Origin: JBBDRV01 sp040905285
Lineage (GTDB): Bacteria; Bacteroidota; Rhodothermia; Balneolales; Balneolaceae
Direction of reading: 5' to 3'
Length of the DNA stretch: 28,723 nt
Assembly (NCBI GenBank): GCA_040905285.1
Contig: JBBDRV010000163.1
Location: 1 to 28,723 of the forward strand
Positions within the stretch are counted from its first letter, which is position 1, and each line of letters opens with the position of its first letter. Under the pieces are notes generated by a model. That model made no database searches. It had not been told where the DNA came from and saw only the letters and a program-made list of their open reading frames with translations. This document shows, piece by piece, positions 16,975 to 25,103 of this stretch. Position numbers and translations under genes: made by a program.

Positions 16975-19272
16975 CTACCATCCGATCCGTCCGCGGCGTT
17001 CGTCACGCAAATCGTCCTGCCGCAATCCGGGGTCTTCGGGCATGATGAATCCCGGCGGCGGCTCAAAGGAGTTGTAACTCCAGCTTCCCTCGGGGTCTTC
17101 CGATGCATAGTTGATGAACTGCCCCACGATCGGCAGGGCTGAACGGGCGCCCTGGCCAACCCCATTGCTGTCCGGAAAGCGAACCCGCCGGTCTTCCCCT
17201 CCTACCCAGGCCCCCATGACCAGATGGGGCATCATGGCCACAAACCAGTTGTCTGCACTGTTCTGGGTTGTTCCCGTCTTGCCGGCCACATCCTGGCTCA
17301 CGTTATAGACATTGCGGAGACGCACACCGGTTCCGTGATAGTTTTCCCCTCCCCGGATTACACCCCGCATCATGTCAACCATGATATAGGCCGTTTCGGG
17401 GCTGATCACTTCTTCACGGTAGTCCGGGTGGTATTCCACAAGAATATTGCCCTCCTTGTCCTCTATCCTGGTGATTGCGATCGGGTCGATATGCACGCCT
17501 TCCTGTGCGAAGGTGGTATAGGCACTGACGAGCTCCAGCAGGGAAGCCTCGGCCGTGCCCAGTGCGATAGACGGGTAGACAGGCTCCCGGCTCATGTCAA
17601 TGCCCAGGTTGCTTGCCATGTCCGCAATCATTCTGGCGGCAGAGTCGAGGTCTTCGAGGCGGTTGGTCCCCGGTGCTCCGGCGATTTCAGGCAACAGCCT
17701 GACGGTTACGTTGTTCAGGCTCCGGGCAATGCCGGCCCGGAGAGAAACCATCTCGGGACCGTCCGGAACAACAGGATCTTTGGGCCTCCAGTGGTTGCCG
17801 GACCGGTCGATAAACGAGATGGGATATTTTGAAAAGGTGTGGTAGGGCATATAGCCGTTGTCTACGGCTACAGCATATACAAAGGGCTTGAAGGTGGATC
17901 CCGTCTGCCGTCTGGACTGGTGGACGTGATCGTACTGGCGGGTTCCGTAGTCAGACCCTCCGATCCAGGCCATAACGTTGCCGTTGGCGGGATCAATTGC
18001 GACGAAGCCGGCTTCCAGCCGGGTCCGGGACCGCTTGAGGGAGTCGATATACGCTTCGTCCTGCCTCAGTCTTTCAAAAACCACCGATTCCTGGTCCGTA
18101 TTGTATTTGGCAAACCCGTTCTTATACCGGTCCGACTCCCGGATGAATTGATTCAGAAACTGGGGAAATCTTTCCCAGAACTCGTTCATGTATTCTCCGC
18201 CGGGCGAGGTCCATTCTCCCTCGAAAAGCGTTTGCAGGGAATCCACTTTTTCCTTTACTGCACGTTCGGCATGTCTCTGGAGGCGGGAGTCGATCGTGGT
18301 GTGAATGGTCAGTCCGTCGGCATAAAGATCGTACCCGTTTTCTTCGGTCCAGGAGAGTACCCGCTGTCGCACGTATTCTCCGAAATAGCGACTCTCCCGG
18401 CCTGATTTGGAGGGAGGTTGATAATTCAGGCGGATCGGTTCCCCGAGCAGGTTGCTGTATATTTCCGATGATATGAAGCCGCGGTTCATCATTTGGTAGA
18501 GAACGATATTCCTGCGTCTTTGAGCATTTTCAGGATTATGCCGCGGATTGTAATAAGACACCGCCTGCAGTGTCCCGATAAGTGTGGCGGCTTCGGGAAC
18601 GGTAAGGTCACGTGCGGGTTTGCCGTAATGGGTTTGGGCGGCCGATTCAATACCATAGGCGCTGTTGCTGAATTCCACCGTATTGAGATACATTTCAATG
18701 ATCTCGCGTTTGGTGTAGTTGTTTTCAATCTGGACAGCCGTGATCATTTCACGGAATTTACGCGCTATGGTGAATGTCTGACCGATTTCCCGGTAGAGGT
18801 TCCGTGCAAGCTGCTGGCTGATGGTGGACCCGCCCTGCGGATTTCCGCGCAGGAGATGAACGGGGATTGCAAGAGTGCGGTACATATCCATGCCCCAGTG
18901 AGTGTAAAATCTGTGATCTTCAGTCGAGATCAGGGCATTGATCACATTGGGTGAAATCTCGTCAATCTTGACATCGGTGCGGTTTTCGACGTAGTAGCGG
19001 TCCAGTATGGCTCCATCCCTGCTTTTTACGACCGAAGCGGTCGCTGTACGTGGATTTTCCAGCTTTTCAAGGGGAGGCAGGCCCTGAAAAAGAAATACAA
19101 TATACGCCCCTGTTGCAACAACAATAATCAGTGTGGCGGCCAGTAAACTGTAGAGGATTCCTTTCGGCATGGATACGTTTTGTTTTCCGTCAACCCGGTT
19201 TTCACGCAGATGTTTCCGGTATTCGGGATCATTGAAATACCGGTCGTTATCATTTTGTGAATGCTTGCTCAT
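16975..19272 (-). CDS. Class A penicillin-binding protein (PBP1A-type)
   Basis: The product is 765 residues from the ATG at 19272 (a GTG two codons earlier, at 19278, is possible). It is a bifunctional peptidoglycan synthase: one membrane helix at about 37-62, then a GT51 glycosyltransferase domain, then a transpeptidase domain. Numbering from the ATG, the GT51 catalytic Glu is in STEDHRFYTHWG (E118), followed by GGSTISQQLARNL. The transpeptidase motifs are S459-TF-K462 (RQTGSTFKPF), SLN at 518-520, and KTGT starting at K665. The tail is rich in Pro, Asp and Arg. It is 9 bp downstream of the LpxH-like gene and part of an envelope cluster. The ordering of domains and motifs is complete. Confidence 0.94.
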   Translation of the reverse strand: MSKHSQNDNDRYFNDPEYRKHLRENRVDGKQNVSMPKGILYSLLAATLIIVVATGAYIVFLFQGLPPLEKLENPRTATASVVKSRDGAILDRYYVENRTDVKIDEISPNVINALISTEDHRFYTHWGMDMYRTLAIPVHLLRGNPQGGSTISQQLARNLYREIGQTFTIARKFREMITAVQIENNYTKREIIEMYLNTVEFSNSAYGIESAAQTHYGKPARDLTVPEAATLIGTLQAVSYYNPRHNPENAQRRRNIVLYQMMNRGFISSEIYSNLLGEPIRLNYQPPSKSGRESRYFGEYVRQRVLSWTEENGYDLYADGLTIHTTIDSRLQRHAERAVKEKVDSLQTLFEGEWTSPGGEYMNEFWERFPQFLNQFIRESDRYKNGFAKYNTDQESVVFERLRQDEAYIDSLKRSRTRLEAGFVAIDPANGNVMAWIGGSDYGTRQYDHVHQSRRQTGSTFKPFVYAVAVDNGYMPYHTFSKYPISFIDRSGNHWRPKDPVVPDGPEMVSLRAGIARSLNNVTVRLLPEIAGAPGTNRLEDLDSAARMIADMASNLGIDMSREPVYPSIALGTAEASLLELVSAYTTFAQEGVHIDPIAITRIEDKEGNILVEYHPDYREEVISPETAYIMVDMMRGVIRGGENYHGTGVRLRNVYNVSQDVAGKTGTTQNSADNWFVAMMPHLVMGAWVGGEDRRVRFPDSNGVGQGARSALPIVGQFINYASEDPEGSWSYNSFEPPPGFIMPEDPGLRQDDLRDERRGRIGW

Positions 19273-19281
19273 TGTCACAGT

Positions 19282-20067
19282 TTATATTTTGGATCGTTTA
19301 TACGGGGTCAATCGTTTATACGGGGTCAGCTGCCTTTGCTCACTATCCCACACAACGAGTTCAAAGGATCCCTTCGTATACCGGATGACAGTCCTGTGGG
19401 AAAAGAAGGGACCGCTGTTCAACAGTGTGCCGGACGGACAGGATTCCACTCTCGGAATATGATCATGACCGCAAATTACAAAATCGATGCTGTTTTTGCT
19501 CAGGAATTCCTCGGCCCAGCTGTTCAGGCGTTCCGGGTCATGGACCGGTCTGGCCCTGCTGAAGCCCGAGAAATGCCTCATCAGCGAGAGGCCGCAGGTT
19601 GGTGGCAGCATCCACTGGTATATCTTTATGAACAGAGGATGGCGAAGGATCCGGTTGATCATCGGCCGGGGAAGATTCAGCCGCGGATCTTTTAGTCCGT
19701 CACCGTGATGTAAAAAAACAGGCGTCCCTTCAATCCGGATCCTCCTGTATTCGGATTCCACATCAAAGCCCGCCGTCTCAAAATACCCCCGGGTCCAGTT
19801 GTCATGGTTGCCGGTAATGTAAAGGACCGGTCGTCCGGACTGATCCGCATACTTCCGGAATTTTTCAATAATCCGGTATCCGGTATCCGGGTGATATCCG
19901 GGATACTCCATCCAGTAATCGAACAGATCTCCCAGGATATGCAGCCGGATACGGTTATCCATACAGAAATCAACCAGGCTGAGCAGGTCCGCTTCAATCT
20001 GCCGGTTGCTCTCTTCACTGAATGCACCGTAGTGAACGTCCGATAAAAAGATGTGGTGATCGGGCAT
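19282..20067 (-). CDS. LpxH-like UDP-2,3-diacylglucosamine diphosphatase
   Basis: The product is a metallophosphoesterase of about 261 residues. Numbering from the ATG at 20067, the metal-site motifs are D10-V-H12 (FLSDVHYG), D47-LF-D50 (GDLFDYW), N87-H-D89 (GNHD), HHGDG near 120-124, and H201-D-H203 (GHDH). This set and length fit LpxH, which hydrolyses UDP-2,3-diacylglucosamine to lipid X in lipid A synthesis. A generic calcineurin-like phosphatase cannot be excluded. A GTG at 20091, 2 bp after the upstream stop, would add eight residues. I preferred the ATG because the fold starts there. The C-terminus ends in a duplicated LTPYKR hexapeptide from an exact 18-bp tandem repeat. Confidence 0.8.
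   Translation of the reverse strand: MPDHHIFLSDVHYGAFSEESNRQIEADLLSLVDFCMDNRIRLHILGDLFDYWMEYPGYHPDTGYRIIEKFRKYADQSGRPVLYITGNHDNWTRGYFETAGFDVESEYRRIRIEGTPVFLHHGDGLKDPRLNLPRPMINRILRHPLFIKIYQWMLPPTCGLSLMRHFSGFSRARPVHDPERLNSWAEEFLSKNSIDFVICGHDHIPRVESCPSGTLLNSGPFFSHRTVIRYTKGSFELVVWDSEQRQLTPYKRLTPYKRSKI
19293..19328. repeat. Exact 18-bp tandem duplication in lpxH 3' end
   Basis: The 18-mer ATCGTTTATACGGGGTCA occurs twice back to back (19293-19310 and 19311-19328) with no mismatch. On the minus strand it encodes LTPYKR-LTPYKR three residues before the stop of the LpxH-like gene, so it keeps the frame. Confidence 0.95.
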
Positions 20068-20093
20068 ACTCCCGGGCTCGATGGCAGGCACTG

Positions 20094-21110
20094 TTATTTG
20101 TTGCGGGTGATGATAAATTCAACAAGGGATGCGAAATCCGAATAACCATCCGTGACCGGCAGCTTGCCGAGTTCTGACAGCGCTTCCTCCGCGTACAGCT
20201 CCATTGTCTTTCCGGCTTCGCTGATTCCGTTTTTTTCGTGTGCAAATTGTACTATCCTGTCCATGTCCCGGCTGGTTTTTTTCCGCTTTCGCATCAGCCT
20301 GCGTATGTTCAGCCTCTCCAGTCCGGTGCTGTTTTCGAGCGCCTTGATCAGCGGCAGAGTGACTTTGCATTCCCTGATATCATTGCGTTTCGGCTTTCCT
20401 GTATCTTTCAGTCCATAGTCGAACAGGTCGTCCTTGATCTGAAAGGAGATTCCGATCTTCATGCCGATGGCCAGCATTTTTTTGTGAATTTCTTCATCGT
20501 CGGTCGCAGCAATGGCACCGCACTGGCAGCAGGCAGCAATCAGACTGGCCGTTTTTTCGGAGATAATCTGGAAATATCGCTCTTCCGTCATATTAAACAG
20601 CTTTGAAGTTTTCAGCTGCCTCAGTTCGCCTTCACTCATTTTTTGAACGGCTGTTGAGAGAACGTGGAGGAGGTCATATTCCCTGTGATCGAGGGCGATC
20701 AGCAATCCTTTGGACAGAAGGAAGTCTCCGAGCAGTACGCCCGCCTTGTTTTTCCAGATTTTGTTGATGCTCAAAAATCCCCTCCTCTTGTCCGCTTCAT
20801 CCACCACGTCATCGTGGATCAGGGTCGCCGTATGCAGCAGTTCTATCATGGTTGCAGCTACATAACTGCGGTGGGTGATATCACCAAACATCCTTGCGGT
20901 CATGAAGATCAGGGTGGGACGTATCTCTTTTCCCTTCAGCCGTAAAAGATAATGTATGATCTTGTCCAGCAGATAGACATCCGTATCTACAGCCTTCCTG
21001 AAGAATTCCCTGAATTCCCTGATATGGAGATGTACCGGAACCGTAATATCCCTGAGGGAACTGTTCAGGGAGGATCCGCCTTCAAATACTTTGGCAGCAG
21101 GTAGGGCCAT
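20094..21110 (-). CDS. Polyprenyl diphosphate synthase (trans, long-chain)
   Basis: The product is 338 residues from the ATG at 21110. A TTG at 21158 would add 16 residues but is less likely. The all-alpha isoprenyl synthase motifs are clear: GKEIRPTL, the first Asp-rich motif DDVVD (residues 100-104 in HDDVVDEADKRRG) and the second DDLFD (227-231 in QIKDDLFDY). The enzyme condenses isopentenyl diphosphate onto an allylic primer. The family resembles octaprenyl/heptaprenyl synthases, so a menaquinone side chain is a likely use, but chain length cannot be told here. It heads the minus-strand envelope cluster and is divergent from pgi. Confidence 0.92.
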   Translation of the reverse strand: MALPAAKVFEGGSSLNSSLRDITVPVHLHIREFREFFRKAVDTDVYLLDKIIHYLLRLKGKEIRPTLIFMTARMFGDITHRSYVAATMIELLHTATLIHDDVVDEADKRRGFLSINKIWKNKAGVLLGDFLLSKGLLIALDHREYDLLHVLSTAVQKMSEGELRQLKTSKLFNMTEERYFQIISEKTASLIAACCQCGAIAATDDEEIHKKMLAIGMKIGISFQIKDDLFDYGLKDTGKPKRNDIRECKVTLPLIKALENSTGLERLNIRRLMRKRKKTSRDMDRIVQFAHEKNGISEAGKTMELYAEEALSELGKLPVTDGYSDFASLVEFIITRNK

Positions 21111-21313
21111 TAAAAAAACAATTTGTTCATCTGTATGAATGAGTTTCAAAGTAGGCAAAATAGTAATTAATTATTTGCGCAATGACCAAGGGCTCTTTAA
21201 GTTCAAAAGCTGATCCCATTTAAACGGTTCATTCGGATGATCCTGTGATCCTGATTTTTATGATCACACTCAGATCACATTCACACATCATCATATTCAA
21301 TGATCACATTCAA
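21111..21313. promoter_or_regulatory. Divergent intergenic region, prenyl synthase / pgi
   Basis: This 203-bp gap lies between two start codons and must hold both promoters. The left part (21111-21180) is AT-rich. On the minus strand TATTTTG and TACTTTG resemble a Bacteroidota -7 element for the prenyl synthase, preceded by ATTG at 17 bases in the first case. The right part is filled with short GATC-containing repeats that run into the pgi start codon. I see no clear plus-strand promoter or ribosome-binding site. Confidence 0.4.
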
Positions 21314-21327
21314 ATGATCACATTCAA
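21238..21327. repeat. GATC-rich tandem repeat array ending in the pgi start
   Basis: Two tandem TGATCCTG octamers (21238-21253) are followed by five copies of a 13-14-bp unit. Units 1-3 (21260-21273, 21274-21286, 21287-21299) are degenerate. Units 4 and 5 (21300-21313, 21314-21327) are identical, ATGATCACATTCAA. Unit 5 contains the pgi start codon. GATC occurs seven times between 21212 and 21319, far above chance expectation for ~108 bp. Confidence 0.9.
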
Positions 21328-22600
21328 CAGTGAAAATGCCCGCAGGTTTACTGATGAAAACGGCTTCCGGAATGCCTTGAAAAAAGCAGCCGGTGCGTAT
21401 CGCGGGGTCCTTTCAGGAAAGGTCGCCGGGAATGAGTGGCTCGGGTGGCGGCGCATACTGGATGATCCGGATGACGCGGAACTGGACCGGATAGAGCAGT
21501 GCGCGTCACAGATCCGGAAACAGGCCGATATTTTCATTGTCTGCGGAATAGGAGGCTCGTATATGGGAGCCAAAGCCGTTGTCCAGGCACTCAGGGGGGG
21601 GCAGACGCTGCAGAAGCCCGAGATACTTTTTGCAGGTCACCAGATGGGCGGGAGGTATCTTGAGCAGCTTATCGATTATCTGGAGCAGCCGAAAGCGGAC
21701 GGCAGCCCGAAAAGTGTCTGCATGAATGTGATTTCCAAATCAGGCACCACTCTGGAGACGGCTCTCACTTTCAGGATTCTCAGGAACTGGTTTGACAGGA
21801 GTTACGGGGATTCCGCGCCGGAAAGAATTTTTGTTACGACGGCCCCTTCCGGCGGTGTCCTGAACGACATGGCCGGGCTGTTCGGATATGAAAAGTTTGT
21901 CATTCCTGATGATATCGGCGGACGGTTTTCCGTGCTGACCCCCGTAGGTCTGCTCCCGGCCTCAGTGGCGGGTATCGATATACGTCTACTCATTGAGGGG
22001 GCTGTCACCCAGTTTCGGACATGTGAAACACGGGCCGATGAAATTACAGAGTATGCAGCGCTCAGATACTATTTTCAGAAAAATGGAAAAAAACTGGACG
22101 TGATCGGCTCTTTTGAGCCGGGACTGCAGTCCTTAACCGGCTGGCTGCAGCAGCTTCTCGGAGAAAGTGAAGGCAAAGAGGGGAAGGGCCTTTTTCCGGT
22201 TCCCGCCGCTTACTCCACGGATCTGCACAGCATTGGCCAGATGATTCAGCAGGGCCCCCGCAATATGATTGAAACCCTGTTGGCTGTTGAGGAACCCCTG
22301 TCAGACCTTACAGTCAGTGAAGAGGCACAGGATACGGACGGTCTGGGGTATCTGTCCGGCAGACTGCTGTACGATATCAATCGTCAGGCCCTGAACGGGA
22401 CGGTGGAAGCGCATGCCGGGGGAGGTGTTCCGGTTTTTCTGATTGGAATCCGTTCACTGGATGCACGCAACCTGGGGGGGCTTATCTATTTTTACCAGCT
22501 TTTTACAGCGGTGTATGTATCCATGCTCGGGGTAAATCCGTTTGATCAGCCCGGTGTAGAAGACTACAAGAAAGCGATGTATCGAAATCTGGGGGCATAA
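21314..22600 (+). CDS. pgi: Glucose-6-phosphate isomerase
   Basis: The product is 428 residues from the ATG at 21314, the size of the compact bacterial glucose-6-phosphate isomerases that interconvert glucose-6-P and fructose-6-P in glycolysis. Visible blocks are CGIGGSYMGAKAV (sugar isomerase domain), ISKSGTTLET (phosphate binding), the PGI signature DDIGGRFSVLTPVG, and the C-terminal VNPFDQPGVEDYKKAMY. The frame is open upstream to a GTG at 21245, but those 23 residues are translated repeat sequence, and family members begin at the MITFNSENA-type start. There is no Shine-Dalgarno sequence. It is the first plus-strand gene after the divergent region. Confidence 0.93.
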   Translation: MITFNSENARRFTDENGFRNALKKAAGAYRGVLSGKVAGNEWLGWRRILDDPDDAELDRIEQCASQIRKQADIFIVCGIGGSYMGAKAVVQALRGGQTLQKPEILFAGHQMGGRYLEQLIDYLEQPKADGSPKSVCMNVISKSGTTLETALTFRILRNWFDRSYGDSAPERIFVTTAPSGGVLNDMAGLFGYEKFVIPDDIGGRFSVLTPVGLLPASVAGIDIRLLIEGAVTQFRTCETRADEITEYAALRYYFQKNGKKLDVIGSFEPGLQSLTGWLQQLLGESEGKEGKGLFPVPAAYSTDLHSIGQMIQQGPRNMIETLLAVEEPLSDLTVSEEAQDTDGLGYLSGRLLYDINRQALNGTVEAHAGGGVPVFLIGIRSLDARNLGGLIYFYQLFTAVYVSMLGVNPFDQPGVEDYKKAMYRNLGA

Positions 22601-22633
22601 ATCGGTCTTGCAAAAGAAAATAACGGCCGTGCT

Positions 22634-23251
22634 GTGAGATATATAGCGATTGCGGGCAATATCGGCGCCGGCAAATCGTCATTGACGGGGCTGCTGGCCA
22701 ACCATTTCAAATGGGAAGCCTATTATGAATCGGTCGACGGTAATCCGTATCTTATAGATTTCTATGAGGATATGAGAAGATGGAGTTTTAATCTCCAGGT
22801 GTATTTTCTGGCGAGCCGGTTCAGAAAACATAAAATAATGCTTGAGAAACCGGCAAGTCTCGTCCAGGACAGAACCATCTATGAGGATGCTGAAATATTT
22901 GCAAGGAACCTCAATCAAATGGGCCTGATGAGCGAACGTGATTATAAAAATTACAGGTCGCTGTATCTTGAAATGACGGATTTTCTGGAACCGCCCGACT
23001 TGCTGATTTATCTGCGGGCGCAGGTTCCGACGCTGGTCAGGCAAATACAGAAAAGGGGGCGCACATATGAAAACTCCATCCGCATAGAATATCTTGAAAG
23101 CCTGAACAAGTTGTATGAAGACTGGATTGACCGGTATCCGTATAATAAAATAATAATAGATACGGATGATATCGATTACGTAACCAGCCGGGAGGATCTG
23201 GGTAAAATCATAGAGCTGATTGAGCAGCGACTTTTTGGGCTATTTAATTAA
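22634..23251 (+). CDS. Deoxynucleoside kinase
   Basis: The product is 205 residues of the dNK/dGK/dCK family, which phosphorylates deoxynucleosides for nucleotide salvage. The P-loop GNIGAGKSS is at residues 8-16. VQDRTIYEDAEIF is the family DR/ER-S/T-IYED block, and KRGRTYE is the LID region that closes over ATP. The start is GTG, three residues before the beta-strand leading to the P-loop. Substrate preference (dA/dG versus dC/dT) cannot be assigned. It lies 33 bp after pgi and 40 bp before yceD, probably in the same transcript. Confidence 0.9.
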   Translation: MRYIAIAGNIGAGKSSLTGLLANHFKWEAYYESVDGNPYLIDFYEDMRRWSFNLQVYFLASRFRKHKIMLEKPASLVQDRTIYEDAEIFARNLNQMGLMSERDYKNYRSLYLEMTDFLEPPDLLIYLRAQVPTLVRQIQKRGRTYENSIRIEYLESLNKLYEDWIDRYPYNKIIIDTDDIDYVTSREDLGKIIELIEQRLFGLFN

Positions 23252-23291
23252 TTGATTAAAAGCGTATTAGTTTATAATTTGGAAGGCTATT

Positions 23292-23873
23292 GTGAGTGAA
23301 TCAAAACTGGCATTCGGCATACAGGAAATACCGGAAGGGAAGAGCGAACGAACCATTGCGCTGGAATCCGGGGATCTGATATTTGAAGAAGGTGAGACCG
23401 GAGTATTTGAAGAAGGTGAGACTGACAGCGGAACTGGCGCACGGTTTCGAAATGTGAAACTGAAACAGGCTGAACTTGCCGTCTCTTTCGAGAAGACAGC
23501 GCATTTTATCAATGTCGATTTCAGGATCAGCGCGGTTTTGATCATTGTGTGCGATCGATCACTTGAAAAATTCGAGTATCCTGTCAAGGGTTCTTATACG
23601 GTGTTGTTCAAACCTGAAGTTGAAGCGGTTTCTGAAGGTGAGAACTCGAAAGTAAAACAGTTTGACAGTCATGATTCGACACTGAATATAGGCAAGGAAG
23701 TACGGGATACGGTTTTACTTGAACTGCCGGTAAAGAAGTTGCATCCCCGGTTTCTCGATGAACAGGGAAAGCCTGTTGATTTTGAAACCAGGGTCTTTGG
23801 TAAAGAGGAGACAGGCGACGGGAACGCAATAGATCCCCGCTGGGAAGCTTTGAAGAAATTGAAAAAAAACTGA
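23292..23873 (+). CDS. yceD: DUF177 (YceD family) protein
   Basis: The product is 193 residues. It is assigned to the DUF177/YceD family, implicated with 23S rRNA metabolism and almost always encoded just before rpmF, as here (26-bp gap). The family C-terminal signature IDPRWEALKKL is present. The central beta-rich part has GSYTVLFKPE and a VRDTVLLELPVK block. The start is GTG. Residues 30-45 are an 8-residue tandem duplication (IFEEGETG-VFEEGETD) from a 24-bp direct repeat, not expected for the family. Confidence 0.85.
   Translation: MSESKLAFGIQEIPEGKSERTIALESGDLIFEEGETGVFEEGETDSGTGARFRNVKLKQAELAVSFEKTAHFINVDFRISAVLIIVCDRSLEKFEYPVKGSYTVLFKPEVEAVSEGENSKVKQFDSHDSTLNIGKEVRDTVLLELPVKKLHPRFLDEQGKPVDFETRVFGKEETGDGNAIDPRWEALKKLKKN
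23380..23422. repeat. 24-bp period direct repeat within yceD
   Basis: The 19-mer TATTTGAAGAAGGTGAGAC occurs exactly at 23380-23398 and 23404-23422, giving a 24-bp period that preserves the frame and encodes two near-identical octapeptides. Confidence 0.92.
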
Positions 23874-23899
23874 ATTATAAACTTTACGCAACCGGGTAA

Positions 23900-24082
23900 A
23901 TGGCACATCCTAAACGAAAAACGTCAAAGGCACGCAGAGACAAAAGGCGTTCCCACCATAAAATTACAGATGTAAACCTTGCCGAATGTAAAAACTGCGG
24001 TGCTCTGCATCGTTTTCATCATGTCTGCATGGAGTGTGGAAATTACAGGGGCCGTCAGGTTCTCAACGTAACCAACACGTAA
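23900..24082 (+). CDS. rpmF: 50S ribosomal protein L32
   Basis: The 60-residue product begins MAHPKRKTSKARRDKRRSHH, the typical basic L32 N-terminus, and carries a zinc-ribbon with C30, C33, C43 and C46 (C-x2-C-x9-C-x2-C). This is the C+ (zinc-binding) form. It is a large-subunit structural protein. Its place between yceD and plsX is the standard bacterial order and supports both neighbouring calls. Confidence 0.98.
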   Translation: MAHPKRKTSKARRDKRRSHHKITDVNLAECKNCGALHRFHHVCMECGNYRGRQVLNVTNT

Positions 24083-24098
24083 AATAAATACACAGTCA

Positions 24099-25085
24099 AT
24101 GGTTATTGCTGTAGATGCGGCAGGTGGCGATTATTATCCCAAAAATCCGGTTTTGGGGGCGATTGAGGCGATCACGGAAAAAGATGAGCTTTCCATTCTT
24201 CTTGTGGGTCCCGAAGACCTGATCAGGGTGGAACTTGAAAACTACTCTTATGATCCGGCCCGTATCCGCATCATGAATGCGCCGGAGATCATCGGAATGG
24301 AGGATTCTCCATCTGCGGCGGTTAAAAAAAAGCGTAACTCCTCGATTGTTCTGGGACTTGGCGCACACAAGCAGGGCATGTGCAATGCCTTTGTCAGTAC
24401 CGGCAATACCGGGGCTCTGCTGGCCGCATCCGTGTTTATCCTGGGGAAGCTGCAGTGCGTTCAGCGGCCCACAATTGCAGCTATTTTCCCCACCCTGAAA
24501 GGAATGCGGTTGCTGATCGATGCCGGTGCAAATCTGGAGCTGAAACCTGACACCTATCTTCAGTTTGCACAGATGGGAACGATTTACTGCCGGGAAGTTC
24601 TCGGCGTACCGGATCCCACTGTGGGGCTGATCAATGTGGGGGAAGAACCTGAAAAGGGAACAGATCTTTTGAAAGAGGCACACAAGTTACTGACTACTCT
24701 TGCCTGTTTTAAAGGAAATGTCGAAGGCCGGGACATCTTTTCCGGATCTGCCGATATCTTTCTCTGTGACGGCATGACCGGCAACATCCTCCTCAAATTC
24801 GGTGAATCCATACCGGCGACTCTCCAGAAAATGGTGGGAAAGACCATGAAAGAGATGGACCTGGACCCGGAGACACGGCATACGGTTGTAAATATCCTGC
24901 ACAAGTCTCTGAGCTCTTTCAATTATGAACATATTGGCGGAATTCCATTTCTCGGTGTCGATGGTATCAGTATGGTCGGGCACGGCGGCAGTACCCCGAC
25001 TGCAATTAAAAACATGATCCTGAATGCTGCACACTGCGTTGAAGCAGGAGTAAATGAAAAGATTGTAGCATCACTCCACAATTAA
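24099..25085 (+). CDS. plsX: Phosphate acyltransferase PlsX
   Basis: The product is 328 residues, normal for PlsX, which makes acyl-phosphate from acyl-ACP as the first step of phospholipid synthesis with PlsY. The N-terminal VDAAGGDYYPKNPVLGAIEA corresponds to the family DAMGGD-P motif. Later blocks are SAAVKKKRNSSI, FVSTGNTGALLAAS, IDAGANLELKPD, LINVGEEPEKGTDLLKEA, DIFLCDGMTGNILLKFGE and FLGVDGISMVGHGGS. It starts 16 bp after rpmF and ends 18 bp before fabH. Confidence 0.97.
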   Translation: MVIAVDAAGGDYYPKNPVLGAIEAITEKDELSILLVGPEDLIRVELENYSYDPARIRIMNAPEIIGMEDSPSAAVKKKRNSSIVLGLGAHKQGMCNAFVSTGNTGALLAASVFILGKLQCVQRPTIAAIFPTLKGMRLLIDAGANLELKPDTYLQFAQMGTIYCREVLGVPDPTVGLINVGEEPEKGTDLLKEAHKLLTTLACFKGNVEGRDIFSGSADIFLCDGMTGNILLKFGESIPATLQKMVGKTMKEMDLDPETRHTVVNILHKSLSSFNYEHIGGIPFLGVDGISMVGHGGSTPTAIKNMILNAAHCVEAGVNEKIVASLHN

Positions 25086-25103
25086 GGGCACCTGATACAA
25101 ACG

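Noticed and set aside
21111..21158. TTG start adding 16 residues to the prenyl synthase
   Set aside because: The ATG at 21110 gives a normal family length (338), and the extension shows no conserved feature.
21245..21313. N-terminal extension of Pgi from a GTG at 21245
   Set aside because: The 23 extra residues translate repeat units, and family proteins begin at the sequence encoded from 21314.
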